64,000 nt of DNA from Umezawaea tangerina (GTDB lineage Bacteria; Actinomycetota; Actinomycetes; Mycobacteriales; Pseudonocardiaceae), in NCBI RefSeq assembly GCF_003002815.1, contig NZ_PVTF01000026.1:33881-97880 (forward strand), read 5' to 3'. A program made the translations under genes and the position numbers. The notes under the pieces were generated by a model that saw only the letters and a list, made by a program, of their open reading frames with translations, searched no databases and was not told the DNA's origin. Of this stretch, positions 50,247 through 59,289 are shown piece after piece (positions within the stretch are counted from its first letter, which is position 1; each line of letters opens with the position of its first letter).

Positions 50247-53183
50247 ATGGCCGCATCACCGAGCACCTCCCGCCGGAGACTACGAGCCCGAGGTCGAATG
50301 TGGCAGGGCACCGGGCAGGCGCTCGGATGGTTCGCGAGACTGGTGCGCGGACTCTTTGCTGCCGCGGTCCTGGTCGCGCTGCTGGCCGGACTGCCGTGGG
50401 CGTTGACGCACTTCCTTGGCTGGCCCCTGCCGGATCACCTGCCCACCTGGGCGGAGATCCAGGGCGTGCTGCTCGGCCCGATGACCACCGTGTTCCTGCT
50501 GGACTTCCTGGCCTGCCTGACCTGGCTCGTCTGGGCCTTCTTCACCCTCGACGTCGCCCGCTACGCGGTCGGGATCATCCGCGACGCGCGGATGCCGGAG
50601 CTGTTGGCGACCGGGCCGACGCGCCGGGTCGCGGCCGTGCTCGTCGGAGCGGTCCTGATCTCGATCCTCGGTCAACGAGCCGGCCTGTCCGCGACCTCGT
50701 CCGCCACTGGAGCTGCCATGAACGAGGTGGTGGCCACAGCTCCTCCACGGGGCACACCGTCCGACTGGACAGCATTGGCCGGAGCGCAGCAGACCACCCA
50801 CGGCGTGCAGCACCGCCAAGAGGCGTCCACGCCTTCAGTCGAGCGGACCAGCCGCGCGAAGTCCGCCGTGGTGCTCCCGTACACCCCGGAGACCGGGGTG
50901 CACGACTCGCTGTGGCGGATGTCCGAACGCACCCTCGGCGACGGCCACCGCTGGCCGGAAATCTACGCGCTCAACCAAGGCAAACCCCAACCTGACGGCG
51001 GCAACTTCACCCGCCCTGGCGTGATCTTTCCCGGCGAGGAGATGGCTCTGCCCGAAGACGCAGCCATCGGCCCCGCGCCACCCGGTTCATCGCCCACTCC
51101 TACCGAGACCCCAGCAGCACCCACCACGACGAGCCCTGCGCCCTCTACGACGCAGCCTCCAGCTACTACCACGCAGGCGTCACCGGCAACCCGGACGTCG
51201 CCGAGCACGGATGCATCCGGCGAGCCGGGGTTCAGGTGGGGCGAGGAGCTGTTCGTCGGTCTCGGCGTTGCCGCGGCGGTCAGCGCCGCCTTCGCCGTAG
51301 CCCGCCGTCACCAGCGCCGCCGCTACCGGCCTGGCAGCGGCGACCGCAGCGACCTGCCCGTCGCCCCGGTGGTCTACCAACTGCGGCTGGCACACCTGCG
51401 CGCCGACCACGACGACAACAACGAGGTTGACGTCGACCGGCCGGGTGCGCGAACGCCACGCGCCTGGGGGCCGCCGATCGTGCTCGGCGCCCATGGCAAC
51501 GGCATTGAGGACCAGGTGCCGGTCGGCGTGCGGGACGGTCGCGAGGTCGCCGCGGACCTGGCCGCTGTGCGGGGCTTGGGTCTGCTCGGCGCAGGTGCTC
51601 CCGATGCGGTCCGTGCGCTGGTTATCACCATCCTGAGCACGGCACCCACCACTACGGACAAAACGGCCGCGGTGATCGTGCCGGCCGAAGACCTCGTGGC
51701 GATGCTCGGCAGGCGCGCCGCCCATGCGCCGCTCCCAGCGGGGTTGCACGTGACGACTGACCTCGACGCCGCTTTGGACATGCTCGAGTCCGAGACCCTG
51801 GTGCGTGTCGGTCAAGCTCCGCCCGCCGATCGAGTGTGGGGGCCTGTCGTGCTGCTTGCCCGTGCTCCTGGTCGCCAGGTCAGGAGGGTGCAAGCGGTGC
51901 TGGACAACGGTTCGGCCGTGGGCGTGACCGGGCTGCTGCTGGGCCAGTGGAACGCGGGTGTGACCGCCTACGTCCGCGGTGACGGCACCATCTCCACCAC
52001 CAGCCCCGGCCTCGGCGAGCCGTTGCGCGGCACGCGCGTTTTCCGGCTTGGCGACGACCACGCCGCCGACCTGTTGACCCTGCTGCGCCATGCCGACCCC
52101 GCAGGCATGGTCACAGGTCGTAGCACGACAGCGGACGATCACGAGTACACGTTCGCCGAGGCCGCAATCAACGGATCGGTTGCTGACACGGACTTGGAAC
52201 TTCCGGCAGCCGAAGGCAACGACAACCGGCAAAGCGATGGCGAGTTGGAGATCCTTGGGTCCGCGCTTGTGAGGTCACCGGCATTTCGGCTGCGTCCTCT
52301 CCATCCTGTTCGCCCGCAAGCAGAACTGTCCGTCCAATCCGACGGCGAAAGCCACAGCCATGACCAGTCGATGCCATTGCGCATCAGCGTGCTGGGGCCA
52401 CCAAGGGTGTGGTGGCGTCGCGCGACAGCTTTCCCTGGCGGCGAGGCCACCGAGCGCGAGATCACCTCGGCGTTCCAGCCGCGCCTGCGAGAACTGCTGG
52501 TGTTTCTGGCCTTGCACCCCGACGGCGCCAGCCGCGAGGCGCTCATCGCCGCCTTGTGGGCCACGAACCCGCCAGAGCGCACGACCAACGCGATGAACAC
52601 CAGCCTCAGCCGCGTACGCCGCGCGGTGGCGCAGGCCACAGAGAACGCGTTGTCGGATGTCGTGCTGGTCGGTGAGGGCCGCTACCGCTTGAACCCCGGC
52701 CTGGTGGAGGTCGACTACCACCGTTTTGCCGCCGCCGTGGTCGCCCGCCGTGTCGCCACCACCGACGCCGACCGGACTGAGGCGTACCGGCGCGTCGTCG
52801 ACAGCTACACCGGACCCTTGGCCGACGGGATGAGCACCGACTGGATCGAGACCGCCCGCGAAGCCATCCGCCGCGACGCCATCGACGCCATCGACGCCGT
52901 CGCAGCCCTCGCCCGCGCTCTGATCGGGCACGACCCGCAGCAAACCCTGGACTTGCTGGAGATCGCGCGGGCGTTCGACCCGCACAACGAGCTGATCTAC
53001 CGCGACATCATGCGACTACAGGAACGTCTCGGGCAGTTCGACGCCATCACGCGCACCCTGACCCTGCTGACCACCCGACTGGCCGAAGTCGACGACCGAC
53101 CCACACAGCAGGCCGTCGCCCTGGCTGACCGGCTACGCCGTCGTCACGACGCGCCCGGCGAGTCGGGACAGGAGTCCGCTTGA
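50247..53183 (+). CDS. Membrane protein with LysM and BTAD (SARP-like) domains
   Basis: A 978-residue protein closing the Tad operon. Three membrane segments (residues about 30-55, 75-105 and 130-145) are followed by a LysM-type region (DSLWRMSERTLGDGHRWPEI, YALNQGKPQPDG), a Thr/Pro-rich linker (about 285-325) and another hydrophobic segment near 340. The C-terminal ~260 residues hold the winged-helix-like SARP segment (LRELLVFLALHPDGASREAL, TNAMNTSLSRVRRAV) and a BTAD domain (DALARALIGHDPQQTLDLLE-like helices). So a cell-wall-binding module and a regulatory module are fused in one membrane protein. Such proteins are regular members of actinobacterial Tad loci; the signal is unknown. Confidence 0.86.
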   Translation: MAASPSTSRRRLRARGRMWQGTGQALGWFARLVRGLFAAAVLVALLAGLPWALTHFLGWPLPDHLPTWAEIQGVLLGPMTTVFLLDFLACLTWLVWAFFTLDVARYAVGIIRDARMPELLATGPTRRVAAVLVGAVLISILGQRAGLSATSSATGAAMNEVVATAPPRGTPSDWTALAGAQQTTHGVQHRQEASTPSVERTSRAKSAVVLPYTPETGVHDSLWRMSERTLGDGHRWPEIYALNQGKPQPDGGNFTRPGVIFPGEEMALPEDAAIGPAPPGSSPTPTETPAAPTTTSPAPSTTQPPATTTQASPATRTSPSTDASGEPGFRWGEELFVGLGVAAAVSAAFAVARRHQRRRYRPGSGDRSDLPVAPVVYQLRLAHLRADHDDNNEVDVDRPGARTPRAWGPPIVLGAHGNGIEDQVPVGVRDGREVAADLAAVRGLGLLGAGAPDAVRALVITILSTAPTTTDKTAAVIVPAEDLVAMLGRRAAHAPLPAGLHVTTDLDAALDMLESETLVRVGQAPPADRVWGPVVLLARAPGRQVRRVQAVLDNGSAVGVTGLLLGQWNAGVTAYVRGDGTISTTSPGLGEPLRGTRVFRLGDDHAADLLTLLRHADPAGMVTGRSTTADDHEYTFAEAAINGSVADTDLELPAAEGNDNRQSDGELEILGSALVRSPAFRLRPLHPVRPQAELSVQSDGESHSHDQSMPLRISVLGPPRVWWRRATAFPGGEATEREITSAFQPRLRELLVFLALHPDGASREALIAALWATNPPERTTNAMNTSLSRVRRAVAQATENALSDVVLVGEGRYRLNPGLVEVDYHRFAAAVVARRVATTDADRTEAYRRVVDSYTGPLADGMSTDWIETAREAIRRDAIDAIDAVAALARALIGHDPQQTLDLLEIARAFDPHNELIYRDIMRLQERLGQFDAITRTLTLLTTRLAEVDDRPTQQAVALADRLRRRHDAPGESGQESA

Positions 53184-54165
53184 GCAGAAGCTCCGCCAGC
53201 GTCGATACCTCGACAACCGTTGGAGTCGGCGAGTGCAGGACTTCCGGCGGAAAGACTTGCCGCAACTCCGAAGCGAGGTGAAACCTTGTTAATGTGCGAT
53301 TTCAGACGTCCGTATCAGAATGCTACCGTGCAGCATAGTGTGTTTGCCGCCAAATTCTCGTTGAGAGTGCGAGTTGACCGTGGAAAGAGTCTTTATCCGA
53401 CGCGGTGGGCGTCTCGGAGTATCACCAGGATGGTGGGTGCCCGCTGGCCCTCGGAAAGGCTCTTCGGGTTACGGCTCACTCACTCGTCGCCACCTTCGGC
53501 AGAGCCTTCCCCGTGGCCGACACTGACGTGACCATGCCTGCGCGGTTCGTCTCCGGTGGGTATCGGTTCCAGTGGTTGGCCTGAAGATCGACTACGCACG
53601 AGGCCGCATCCGTTGGGGGTTCATGTGGGGGATCACCTTGGGGATCAGGTTGGGGATCCTATTAGAACGCCACCCCCTCTGGGCAGTGAAGATGCCGGTC
53701 GGAGGGCTGCAAGGGGATCCGCTGGTATCCCAGACTCGCTTGTCCACAAGCCGGTGAACACATCGGGGCGGGCTGGTGGCTGGCTGCTTGCCCTGTCGGG
53801 GCTGCTGTCGTGTTCTGCATTGTTCTTGCTTGTCCTGACCCTCTCTGTTGTTCTTTTGTATTTCAAGCTCCTTTTATCGGCCTATTCATATATCGCTTGC
53901 TTTCGGCTGCGGTCGCGATTTGCTTGGCCTTTCATGTCTCCTGACCTGCGGAAATGTTGACCTGTGGCAATTGCAATGCACGGCGTGCCGGTTGGTGATT
54001 ACGGAAGCGATAGTGGGGTGAACATTCGAAAAGAGTCTTGAAATGAGCTGCCAAATCTATTGCATGACGTGCGGTGCAGAGTCATAATTGAATTGTAGTC
54101 AGGGGCTGCAAATCAAACCGAATGCCACACCCGGCGCGAGCCATGTCGAAAACGGGGAGCCCGTC
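53184..54165. other. Long non-coding interval with AT-rich segment
   Basis: No frame here looks like a conserved gene. The interval is clearly richer in A/T than the rest of the window (especially 53280-53400 and 53840-54110), with a set of 12-bp tandem repeats in between. The frame at 53556-53960 contains a hydrophobic C-terminal part but its codon use is unlike its neighbours. It may hold promoters for the AAA-vWA operon and possibly an origin-like region. Confidence 0.55.
53628..53663. repeat. Three 12-bp tandem repeats GGGGATCNNNTT (iteron-like)
   Basis: GGGGATCACCTT, GGGGATCAGGTT and GGGGATCCTATT follow directly; a weaker unit (GGGGTTCATGTG) precedes at 53617. The 12-bp period and the nearby AT-rich DNA recall iterons or multiple sites of one regulator. 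No replication initiator gene is seen. Confidence 0.55.
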
Positions 54166-54243
54166 ATGTGTTATGTCGACACCGCGACGAATGACGACGG
54201 AACCGCCACCGACCCCGCCGAGTCCCCGTTCGCGTCCGCCTGA
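54166..54243 (+). CDS. 25-residue acidic peptide upstream of the AAA gene
   Basis: ATG with GGGGAG seven bases upstream opens a frame for MCYVDTATNDDGTATDPAES and PFASA. Codon use is GC-rich at the third position, unlike the AT-rich DNA just before it. The peptide is acidic with a single Cys at position 2. It ends 34 bases before the AAA ATPase gene and could be a small partner or a leader peptide. No family recognised. Confidence 0.42.
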   Translation: MCYVDTATNDDGTATDPAESPFASA

Positions 54244-54277
54244 CCACACCGCCCCGCACCCGAAAGGAACGCCCGCG

Positions 54278-55510
54278 ATGATCACGCCCGCCACGCCCGC
54301 CTCAGCACCTGCCGCCCCACCGATCGCCCCGCCGGGTGCGTCGCCGTCCCGACTGCGCAATGGCGAACTGCGCGCGATGGTCGCCAAAGTCCTCGTCGAC
54401 AACGCGGGCACCGACCTCACCCCGCGCACCATCGCCCACACCCTGAACCGTTCCTCCGGAGCGGTGGGCAACGCCTGCAAGGTGTTGGCCGATAGGGGAC
54501 AGGCCCAGGCCGGGGCGACCACGCCGTTGACCTACAGGGCGACCGCGACCACGGCATCCGCCGCCGCACCCGCCACAGTTGCCGTGCCGGTGTTGGCACC
54601 CAGGTTGCGCCCGCTACGCCCTAGGACTCCCGCGCCGGCCCCGGCGGCCGCCCCGGCCCCATCCGGGACGGCCGGGACCACCACCGGCCTGGAGGCGGCG
54701 GTGACGGGTCCGGTGATGCGTCCCAACGGGACGGAGTACCACCCCCGGTTGTTGTCCGGGATGCCGGACGTGACCGCACTTCGGCGGTTGCGCGAGGCCG
54801 GGGTCGCCGCGCTGATGTACGGGCCACCCGGCACGGGCAAGACCAGCGTGATCGAGGCTGCGTTCCCGGACTGCCTCACGGTCCAGGGCGACGGGGACAC
54901 CGTGGTCGTCGACTTCGTGGGCGACTACACCAAAACCCCGGACGGCGAGTTCGTGTTCGTGCACGGTCCGCTGGTCCGCGCCATGCGCGAGGGTGTGCCG
55001 CTGTTCATCGACGACGCCACCCTGATCCCGCCCACCGTGCTCGCCGTGGTCTACCCCGCGATGGACGGCCGCCGGCAGATCGTGATCAAGGCCAACGGCG
55101 GCGAGGTCGTCGACGCCGCGCCGGGGTTCTACGTGATCGCCGGACACAACCCCGGCGTACACGGCGCGGTGTTGTCCGATGCCTTGTCGTCCCGGTTCTC
55201 GGTGCAGGTCCAGGTGTCCAGCGACTACGAACTTGCCGACCAGTTGGGTGTGGACAAGAAGGCGGTGCGGGTGGCGCGCAACCTGGCGACCCGGCAGGAG
55301 AAGGGCGAGGTTGGGTGGGCACCGCAACTGCGGGAGTTGTTGGCGTTCAAGAAGATCGCCGCCGTGTTGGGTACCGAGGCCGCCGCCGGGAACCTCGTGG
55401 GCATCGCCCCGGAGGAGGACCGCGCCACCGTCGCCGCGGTGGTGCGCGACGCCTTCGGGCGCACCGTCGCCCCGCTCGCCCTCGGGGCCCGCATCACCAC
55501 GACACCCTGA
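54278..55510 (+). CDS. MoxR-like AAA+ ATPase with N-terminal winged-helix module
   Basis: A 410-residue AAA+ protein. Residues about 24-88 form a winged-helix-like module (RNGELRAMVAKVLVDNAGTD, then HTLNRSSGAVGNACKVLADR) that also occurs in the regulator at 60300-60878. A Pro/Ala linker leads to the AAA+ core: Walker A YGPPGTGKTSVIEAAF near residue 185, Walker B VPLFIDDATLIPP, sensor 1 FYVIAGHNPG and the arginine finger region LSSRFSVQVQV. MoxR-type ATPases work with vWA proteins to remodel or insert cofactors into targets; the next gene encodes one. The ATG has GAAAGGA upstream. Confidence 0.85.
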   Translation: MITPATPASAPAAPPIAPPGASPSRLRNGELRAMVAKVLVDNAGTDLTPRTIAHTLNRSSGAVGNACKVLADRGQAQAGATTPLTYRATATTASAAAPATVAVPVLAPRLRPLRPRTPAPAPAAAPAPSGTAGTTTGLEAAVTGPVMRPNGTEYHPRLLSGMPDVTALRRLREAGVAALMYGPPGTGKTSVIEAAFPDCLTVQGDGDTVVVDFVGDYTKTPDGEFVFVHGPLVRAMREGVPLFIDDATLIPPTVLAVVYPAMDGRRQIVIKANGGEVVDAAPGFYVIAGHNPGVHGAVLSDALSSRFSVQVQVSSDYELADQLGVDKKAVRVARNLATRQEKGEVGWAPQLRELLAFKKIAAVLGTEAAAGNLVGIAPEEDRATVAAVVRDAFGRTVAPLALGARITTTP

Positions 55511-55556
55511 CACCCCGCACCGACCCGCCCGCGACCGTCGTGAAAGGACCGCAACC

Positions 55557-57335
55557 GTGAGCACCCACTTCGCCACCGACCCGACCGCCACCGGTGCCGC
55601 CGTGTTCCCCGCCCGCCCGGAATGGCTGACCCTGTCCGCCGCCTTCGCCGACGAGGTCCCGATCATCGCCGACCGCGACGACCTCCTGGTCACCGTCGCC
55701 CCCGGCGCGGGCGGGGGTGCCCCGGCGTGTTTCTACCCCGCCCGCGCGCTGATCGAGGTCGACGGCGACCGCCTCGGCGTGGACCCCGCCACCGTGGACC
55801 CCGCGAACCTGTCCGACCGGACCCGTTACGCCCCGGCGTGGGGTGCCCTGACCCACGAGTGCGGGCACGCCAAACACACCGTGTGGGAACCGCCGGACGG
55901 CGCCCCGCCCGGCGTGGTCGCCGCCGCCATGCTGCTGGAAGAGCCGCGCATGGAAGCCGCGCAGGTCCGCCGCCGCCCGGATGACCGGCACTGGTTGCGG
56001 GCGTGCGTGAAGGGCATCGTCGCCGCCGACCTGCACCTGTTCGCCGACCCCGCCACCGCACCACGAATGACCCCCGCGCACGCCGCACACACCGCCGCCC
56101 TGCTGTTGGGACGGGCCGACGGGGGAGTGCTCACTCCCGCCGAGGTCGCCCCGGTCGCCCGTGTCGTCGAGGACGTGCTCGGGGCCGAGGTGTTGGGCAG
56201 GTTGCGGGCGGTGTGGCGTACGGCGTTGCGCACGGCCGACGACGACGGCGAGACCATGCTCGACCTCGGCCGGCAGTGGTGCGAGATCCTCGGCACCGAC
56301 CCGAAAACCCCCGCCGACCCCGGCGCCGCACCTGACCCGTCCGGCACCCCCGACCCGTCCGGCACCCCCGGCACCGGCACCCCCAACGCCCCTGACCCGT
56401 CGCCGTTGGCCGACGCGATCGCCTCCGTGCTCAACGGGGTCGCGGCGACGGTGGCGCGCGAGAAGGCACCCGAAGACCCCGCCGCCGTCGCCGCCGCCGA
56501 GAAGGCGGACGAGGACGCCGCCGACCAGAAGGCGCAGAAGACGGCGCGGCGGGTGTTCGCCGCCGGTGGTCCCCGCCCCGTCCGCACCCGGATAGCGGGC
56601 ACTCGCCCGCCCACATCGGAGGAGCGCATTGCCGCGCGGGTGTTGGCGCGGGCGTTGGACACCGCCGGAATCCGGGAACGGGTCGCGGTCAAGTCCACCT
56701 CGGAAGTTCCACCGGGACGGTTGCGGATGCGCGGGGTGCGTGCCGCCGAAGCCCAACGCGCCGCCGGGGCGGTGGTCACCGCCGAACCGTTCACCCGCAC
56801 CACCCGCACCCCGGTCACCGTCCCGCCGTTGCGGGTCGGGGTGGCCTGCGACGTGTCCGGCTCAATGGGATGGGCACGCGCACACGTGGCCTCGGCGGCG
56901 TGGATCCTGGCCAACGCCGCCCGCCACACCACGGTGCCCGCGCAGACCGCGAGCGTGATCTTCGGCCACCACGTGCGCCCACTGACCCGCCCCGGCAAGC
57001 CACCGGCCGAGGTCACCGAGTTCTGCTCCAACGACAACTGGGAGGACATCCCAGTCGCGCTGGACGCCCTCGACGGCGCCCTCGGGCTCTCCCGCCCCGG
57101 CGCGGCACGGCTGGTGGTCATCGTGTCCGACGGCGACTTCCGCTACCAGCCCCGCACCGACGGGCAACGCACACTCGACCGGTTGCGCGCGTCCGGGTGC
57201 GCCGTGCTGTGGCTGACCACCAGCACACACGACAGCCCCCTCGCCGGGGCCACCGTGCATGTGCTGACCGACCCCGCCACCACCGCCCGCGCCATCGGAC
57301 ACGCCGCCACCGCCGCCCTGCGCGCCACCCGCTAG
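55557..57335 (+). CDS. Metallopeptidase-like/vWA domain protein, AAA partner
   Basis: A 592-residue protein. The N-terminal half has a zinc-peptidase signature HECGHAKHTVWEPP near residue 100 (H-E-x-x-H) and a downstream acidic LLEEPRMEAAQVRRRPDD that may give the third ligand. A low-complexity Pro/Gly/Thr linker (about 245-285) leads to a vWA domain with intact MIDAS: DVSGSMGW near residue 432 (D-x-S-x-S), then a Thr and Asp in LVVIVSDGDFRY. It pairs with the AAA+ protein 46 bases upstream, as in MoxR-vWA chaperone systems. The target is unknown. GTG start. Confidence 0.84.
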   Translation: MSTHFATDPTATGAAVFPARPEWLTLSAAFADEVPIIADRDDLLVTVAPGAGGGAPACFYPARALIEVDGDRLGVDPATVDPANLSDRTRYAPAWGALTHECGHAKHTVWEPPDGAPPGVVAAAMLLEEPRMEAAQVRRRPDDRHWLRACVKGIVAADLHLFADPATAPRMTPAHAAHTAALLLGRADGGVLTPAEVAPVARVVEDVLGAEVLGRLRAVWRTALRTADDDGETMLDLGRQWCEILGTDPKTPADPGAAPDPSGTPDPSGTPGTGTPNAPDPSPLADAIASVLNGVAATVAREKAPEDPAAVAAAEKADEDAADQKAQKTARRVFAAGGPRPVRTRIAGTRPPTSEERIAARVLARALDTAGIRERVAVKSTSEVPPGRLRMRGVRAAEAQRAAGAVVTAEPFTRTTRTPVTVPPLRVGVACDVSGSMGWARAHVASAAWILANAARHTTVPAQTASVIFGHHVRPLTRPGKPPAEVTEFCSNDNWEDIPVALDALDGALGLSRPGAARLVVIVSDGDFRYQPRTDGQRTLDRLRASGCAVLWLTTSTHDSPLAGATVHVLTDPATTARAIGHAATAALRATR

Positions 57336-57342
57336 CCCGCCC

Positions 57343-57371
57343 GGTCCGGGGCGGTGCACCCGCCCCGGACC
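57343..57371 (+). terminator. Terminator after the vWA gene
   Basis: Perfect 12-bp stem GGTCCGGGGCGG / CCGCCCCGGACC with a 5-nt loop, eight bases behind the stop codon. Confidence 0.75.
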
Positions 57372-57411
57372 CCGCCGCCACCAACCGACCGCAACACCTG
57401 AGGTGATCACG

Positions 57412-57659
57412 ATGACCGACACCCGACTCGCGACCGTAAGCGACCTGATCGCCGCCTTGCAGAACTGCAACCCCGACAGCCCGGTCCGCTGGATCTCCAC
57501 CACCCTCGAATACACGACCTACACAGTCGACGAGGTGCGAGTCGCGACCGCACACGTCACACGTGACGACGAGACCCCCCCAGGGAAATCGTGTGGCTGT
57601 GCGAAGGCGACGAAACCGGCTACCTGCCCGGCAGCGTCAAGGACACCTGGGACTGGTGA
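57412..57659 (+). pseudogene. Small duplicated gene, copy 1, frameshifted in a C7 run
   Basis: Starts MTDTRLATVSDLIAALQNCN, a paralogue of the intact gene 292 bases on (MTDTPLATVGDVIAALSGYD). The match continues to DETPP and is then lost at the seven C residues at 57575-57581; in another frame the sequence REIVWLCEGDETGYLPGSVK resumes up to a TGA, matching PPVVWLGTGEQVGHLPAIAA of copy 2. One extra C would restore an 82-residue protein. It is either a slippage mutation or a sequencing error. The family is found on actinobacterial mobile elements; function unknown. Confidence 0.75.
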
Positions 57660-57703
57660 CCCAACCGCCCCGTCCGCAACCGATCCATGTCCAGGAGCAC
57701 ACG

Positions 57704-57961
57704 ATGACCGACACCCCACTCGCGACCGTGGGCGATGTGATCGCCGCCCTGTCCGGCTACGACCCGACCACACCCCTACGGATCGCCGCCCAACCCGGCT
57801 ACCCGATGGAACACCCTCTCGCGCGAGTGGTGTGCACGCCCGACGACGCCGAAGGCGACGGCACACCACCCACCGACCCGCCCGTGGTGTGGCTCGGCAC
57901 CGGCGAACAGGTCGGCCACCTGCCTGCGATCGCCGCCGACGTCCTCGGGTGGTCGGCATGA
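57704..57961 (+). CDS. Small hypothetical protein, intact copy 2 of the duplicated gene
   Basis: An 85-residue acidic protein: MTDTPLATVGDVIAALSGYD, PTTPLRIAAQPGYPMEHPLA and VVWLGTGEQVGHLPAIAADV. The ATG is behind CAGGAG. The first half (V-x-D-x-I-A-A-L-x-x-x-x-P-x-x-P-x-R) resembles the N-terminal part of small proteins on ICEs and phages that help nucleic-acid enzymes, but the function is unknown. Its stop overlaps the next ATG (ATGA). Confidence 0.72.
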   Translation: MTDTPLATVGDVIAALSGYDPTTPLRIAAQPGYPMEHPLARVVCTPDDAEGDGTPPTDPPVVWLGTGEQVGHLPAIAADVLGWSA

Positions 57962-58262
57962 CCACGACCTCGACCGTGCCCGCCGAGTTGCCCTCGGTCG
58001 GCGAGGCCGCGGCGTGAGGTCGCCGCCGACAGGTCTCGCCGAGCTGCTCAACGCCGGAACTGGTCGAGTCGGGTGAGCAGGTCGTGTTCGACGGGCACAC
58101 CGTCGGCGCGGGCGGAGCCTGCACCACGTACCGCACGACCTCGCCGTCAACGCGCTCGCCACCCACCTGTCCGGCTGCACCGTCAACGGCTGGCACCTGT
58201 GGCGACGCGCTCGCGACAACCGCCTCCTGGCCGACCTGCGCACCGAACTCGCGACCCGCTGA
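57958..58262 (+). pseudogene. RAMA-like domain gene with several frameshifts
   Basis: The frame begins MTTTSTVPAELPSVGEAAA and stops. Read across frames, the sequence continues LAELLNAG / LVESGEQVVFDGHTVGAGG / LHHVPHDLAVNALATHLSG, then CTVNGWHLWRRARDNRLLAD and LRTELATR-stop. This is the pattern of the RAMA domain (G-x-x-x-NGW-x-x-W) seen with restriction-modification and mobile-element proteins. At least three single-base changes are needed (near 58017, 58058 and 58117). Either a decayed gene or assembly errors. Confidence 0.62.
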
Positions 58263-58289
58263 ACCCTCACCGCCACAAGGAGAACCGTG

Positions 58290-58873
58290 ATGACCATCGC
58301 CATGACCGAACGAGACGAGGCCGCCGGAGCCAGCTCGAACCGCTACCACTACACCCGCGTCGTCGAACTCGCCGGACGCACCGTCCGAGCCCGCGTTGAA
58401 CGCGACTACTACGTCAACCAGAGCTGCGCGGTCGCCGAAGTACTCAACGACCAGATGCCTGGACGAGCCTCGCCGTCAACGCACCCGCCAACTGGTGGCA
58501 CGACACCCCAGGCCCCAGCCTCACAGTCCACGCGACCACCGTTCTCGGACCTTTGACCGACACCCTCCTGCGCCGCGCCGCCAAGATCCTTGCCGCCCCG
58601 CCGACCACGCGCACCATCTTGCCGCACGTGCACGGAGCGATCAGCGCACTGCTCGCCACCAGCGCCGGCTTCAACGCCGAGGCACGCATCGATCCCGACG
58701 ACATCGACCGGGCCTGCACCTGGGGCGGGGCACTGCACATCATCGAGCACCCCGACGACAGCCTCACCTTCACCAAAGCCCACCGCGAGGACTGCCCGTT
58801 CATCACCAGCCGAGGCGCACAGGACTGTTACTTCCCGCACCCCGCCAACGTCGAACGCACACCCGGCCGATGA
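58290..58873 (+). pseudogene. Hypothetical gene split by a single frameshift
   Basis: Part one reads MTIAMTERDEAAGASSNRYH up to EVLNDQMP; after about 58459 the coding frame shifts and continues WTSLAVNAPANWWHDTPGPS, LTVHATTVLGPLTD, then AAKILAAPPTTRTILPHVHG to ANVERTPGR-stop. One added C in the ATGCCTGG stretch joins them to a ~195-residue protein. The second half contains DDIDRACTWGGALHIIEHPD. No family recognised. It overlaps the next gene as ATGA. Confidence 0.65.
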
Positions 58874-59262
58874 TCCCGACGACCGCCGACCTCTACGACG
58901 AAACCGGACGCCGGGCTCGCTGGCTCGGAGCCCTCCACGGCAACGCCGACCCCGAAACCCTGCGCGCCCTCGCCTCCGGCCGACTCCTGCTGGAAGCCAC
59001 GGACCCGGCGACGTTCGCCGACGCCGTACTCGACCTGCTCGCCGTGTTCACCGAACGGGGCTTGGGACGAAGCCATCACCCCCGCGACGGCTGGCCGTGG
59101 TCGTGGCCGCACAGCTGCACCACGGACTGGGGCTACATCTTCGACCGTGGTCGAGCGTGGGTGATCACCGGCCGTATCTGGAGCTACGCGATGCCGCTCG
59201 TTGACCACCCGCCACGACAACAATCCGCTGCGACCGTGCACACCGAAACCAAACCCGACTAG
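58870..59262 (+). CDS. Hypothetical protein
   Basis: A 130-residue protein: LYDETGRRARWLGALHGNAD, PETLRALASGRLLLEATDPA, then HHPRDGWPWSWPHSCTTDWG and YIFDRGRAWVITGRIWSYAM. It is Trp-rich in its second half, and the DTxxTDYAY-like part is of the type found in small ICE/plasmid proteins. It is intact, unlike its neighbours. The ATG overlaps the preceding stop. Function unknown. Confidence 0.65.
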   Translation: MIPTTADLYDETGRRARWLGALHGNADPETLRALASGRLLLEATDPATFADAVLDLLAVFTERGLGRSHHPRDGWPWSWPHSCTTDWGYIFDRGRAWVITGRIWSYAMPLVDHPPRQQSAATVHTETKPD

Positions 59263-59289
59263 GACCGGAATCGAAAGGCGCGACAACAC

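Noticed and set aside
53556..53960. 134-residue frame with hydrophobic C-terminal part
   Set aside because: Lies in the AT-rich repeat region, no ribosome site, codon use unlike real genes here; hydrophobicity results from T-rich sequence.
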